Source: Aquipseudomonas alcaligenes_A
GTDB lineage: Bacteria; Pseudomonadota; Gammaproteobacteria; Pseudomonadales; Pseudomonadaceae
Strand: one strand, 5' to 3'
Assembly (NCBI GenBank): GCA_048595745.1
Contig: CP184361.1
Length of the DNA: 64,000 bases
Position numbers and translations under genes: made by a program. Shown one piece after another: positions 62,533 through 64,000 of the stretch (positions are counted from its first letter, which is position 1; each line of letters begins with the position of its first letter). The notes beneath the pieces were generated by a model. That model was not told the DNA's origin, ran no database searches, and was given only the letters and a program-made list of their open reading frames with translations.

Positions 62533-64000
62533 TCGCCCTCCTCCTCGCCGCCAGCCAGGGCCTGCAGCGCCGGGCCCAGCAGTTGCTCGGCCAGTTGCTC
62601 GAAGCGCTCGCCGAGCGGCTCGCGCTCGCGGAAGGCCAGGGCATACCAGGGGTCGAAGACTTCCCCGGCCAGCGGGCTGAATTCGGCGCCGAGCCAGGCG
62701 GCCTGGGCCTTGTCGCGGGCGGCGGCGATGGGCTCCTTGCGGCTCTTGGCGCTGGGCGTGACCAGCGCCTTGGCGAAGTCGTAGCTGCTGCGGGTGATGA
62801 AGGGCAGCGGCTCGCACAGCGCCTCGCGGTAGGCGGCCAGCCAGGGTTCGAGCAGTGCTGCGGGGTTGTCCAGCGGGCCGAGCTGCCAGTCACCGGCCGG
62901 CGACACCAGCAGGCTCTCGCGGGCGATGTCAGGAGTGGCGGCGACGTTGAGCAGCAGGTGGCGCAGCCAGAAGCCGGGCAGGTCGCGCGCGTCCGGCGCG
63001 CGCAAGCGCCAGTCGAACAGGCCGCTGGAGGTAACGCCGTCGAGCCAGCCGTGCAGACGCACGCCGGCCAGCTGAATGTCCACCAGCAGCGGCTCCGGGC
63101 TCTCCTCGGGGCGCGCCTCGAACAGCCGCGGGGCAAAGGCGCGCACCGGGCCGCGCTGCTTGCCCCACAGGGCATGGCCCAGCTCGCCGGGCGGCAGCCA
63201 GCCGGCGGCGCGGGCTACGCGGCGCTCCTGCTCCTCGCTCCAGCCGCGTTCCACTGCCTGCAGCGCCAGCTGGCGCAGGCCGAGGTAGGCCGAGCGCTCC
63301 AGGCTGAAGGGTTCGTCGGCGGCGATGCCTTCCTCGGCATCGGCCAGGCGCAGGCCCAGGCGTTGTTCGAGGAGGAAGCGCGCCGGGTGCTTGAAGCAAT
63401 AGAGCAGCTGGCTGGGCTCGAGGGTCAGCCAATCGTCATTGGCCTCCGGCAGGCGCTGGATAAAGGCCGGAGCCGCTGCCGGGGCTTCGGCCAAACGCTG
63501 GGCAGCGCGGAACCAGGCGCCGGCGAAGCCCTGGCGCGGGCCGCTGCGCTCGAAGTTGCCGGGGGCGAAGGGCTGCAGCGGGTGTTCGACGGTGATGCGC
63601 GCGCTGGCTTTCTGCTCCTGTGGGAGCGGCCTTGGCCGCGATGCTTGTGATGTGGCGTCCACATCGCGGCCAAGGCCGCTCCCACTAGAAGCCACCACCC
63701 CGGTCAGATCAACCGCCTCCAGCAGCTCGCTGACCAGCACCGAGGGCGGCAGCTCGGCGTTGTCGCGCGGGTCGCGGCCGACATAGCTCAAATACAAACC
63801 ATCGCGGGCGCTGAGCAGGGTTTCCAGAAACAGGTAGCGGTCGTCCAGGCGCCGCGCGCGGTCGCCACGCCGTGGGCGCTTGGCGATCAGATCGAAGCCG
63901 GCGGCCGGGGTGCGCCGGGGCAGGGCGCCGTCGTCCAGGCCGAGCAGGCAGACCAGGCGGAACGGCAGGCTGCGCATCGGCACCATGGTGCAGAAGGTCA
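62529..64000 (-). CDS. recC: Exodeoxyribonuclease V subunit gamma (RecC), C-terminal part
   Basis: The last ~490 residues of RecC; the gene continues past base 64000. The PMRSLPFRLVCLLGLDDG, FDLIAKRPRRGDRARRLDDR and RYLFLETLLSARDGLYLSYV segments match RecC, which holds RecB and RecD together and recognises Chi. A palindromic repeat at 63620-63685 is read in frame, adding a linker of about 30 residues before ITVEHPLQPF. The stop overlaps the recB start. Confidence 0.95.
   Translation of the reverse strand, partial: TFCTMVPMRSLPFRLVCLLGLDDGALPRRTPAAGFDLIAKRPRRGDRARRLDDRYLFLETLLSARDGLYLSYVGRDPRDNAELPPSVLVSELLEAVDLTGVVASSGSGLGRDVDATSQASRPRPLPQEQKASARITVEHPLQPFAPGNFERSGPRQGFAGAWFRAAQRLAEAPAAAPAFIQRLPEANDDWLTLEPSQLLYCFKHPARFLLEQRLGLRLADAEEGIAADEPFSLERSAYLGLRQLALQAVERGWSEEQERRVARAAGWLPPGELGHALWGKQRGPVRAFAPRLFEARPEESPEPLLVDIQLAGVRLHGWLDGVTSSGLFDWRLRAPDARDLPGFWLRHLLLNVAATPDIARESLLVSPAGDWQLGPLDNPAALLEPWLAAYREALCEPLPFITRSSYDFAKALVTPSAKSRKEPIAAARDKAQAAWLGAEFSPLAGEVFDPWYALAFREREPLGERFEQLAEQLLGPALQALAGGEEEGE
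63620..63685. repeat. REP-type inverted repeat pair inside recC
   Basis: Two exact 23-bp inverted copies of a GTGGGAGCGGCCTTGGCCGC-type sequence are separated by 20 bp. This closely resembles the GTGGGAGCGGGCTTGCCCGC repetitive extragenic palindromes of Pseudomonas arranged as a head-to-head pair. It is 22 codons long and lies in a coding sequence, whereas such elements are normally extragenic. Confidence 0.88.

Noticed and set aside
62533..62817. N-terminal extension of recB by about 95 residues
   Set aside because: The extension lies within recC in another frame; the ATG at 62532 overlaps the recC stop and begins the conserved RecB N-terminus.

Overview
The window is GC-rich chromosomal DNA of a Pseudomonas in the broad P. 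aeruginosa/P. alcaligenes/P. mendocina sense. The evidence is an A-band type D-rhamnan (common polysaccharide antigen) operon in the order rmd-gmd-wbpW-wzm-wzt-wbpX-wbpY-wbpZ, a gabD-gabT pair, a three-gene pntAA-pntAB-pntB transhydrogenase, a DUF2388 protein, and short palindromic repeats of Pseudomonas type. The species cannot be fixed from the sequence alone. Functions below come from reading motifs, not from searches.

Layout: 1-12 kb (minus strand) holds the start of an exported RHS/YD-repeat protein behind a 3480-residue exported Ig/fibronectin-repeat protein with almost three near-identical 843-bp repeats. Both lie at the 3' end of a tRNA-Arg(CCG) gene. 13-16 kb is gabD-gabT (GABA/5-aminovalerate catabolism). 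16-18 kb is a reductase/isomerase pair with a divergent TetR regulator and a perfect palindromic operator candidate. 18-24 kb holds a receiver-HDOD protein, a 7TM-PAS-GGDEF-EAL protein, a Crp-like regulator and an Mpo1-like membrane protein. 24-27 kb is the transhydrogenase operon.

27-49 kb is a large surface-polysaccharide locus. One minus-strand operon starts with two genes for polyprenyl-phosphate-ribose synthesis (UbiA-type transferase and phosphatase) and runs straight into rmd...wbpZ. Diverging from it across only 27 bp is a plus-strand operon with GtrA, DprE1-like, DprE2-like and a 617-residue multi-span membrane protein. Together these six genes look like a complete D-arabinofuranose donor pathway plus a candidate transferase, fused to the D-rhamnan locus. 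A second minus-strand operon (two related glycosyltransferases, two related methyltransferases, a GT-C-like membrane protein and an acyltransferase) probably caps or decorates the polymer. The first methyltransferase is broken by a ten-G tract 26 bp into the gene. A nine-G tract restores a full 287-residue protein, so it looks phase-variable (or carries a homopolymer sequencing error).

49-57 kb carries a DUF2388/DUF4105 pair, a GFA-family protein, an AEC permease, a CitMHS-type transporter, a TerC-family protein and a patatin phospholipase with a LecA-like partner. 57-64 kb is recC-recB-recD on the minus strand. recC and recD each contain an in-frame palindromic repeat inside the coding sequence, and recB has an extra in-frame segment next to a helicase motif.
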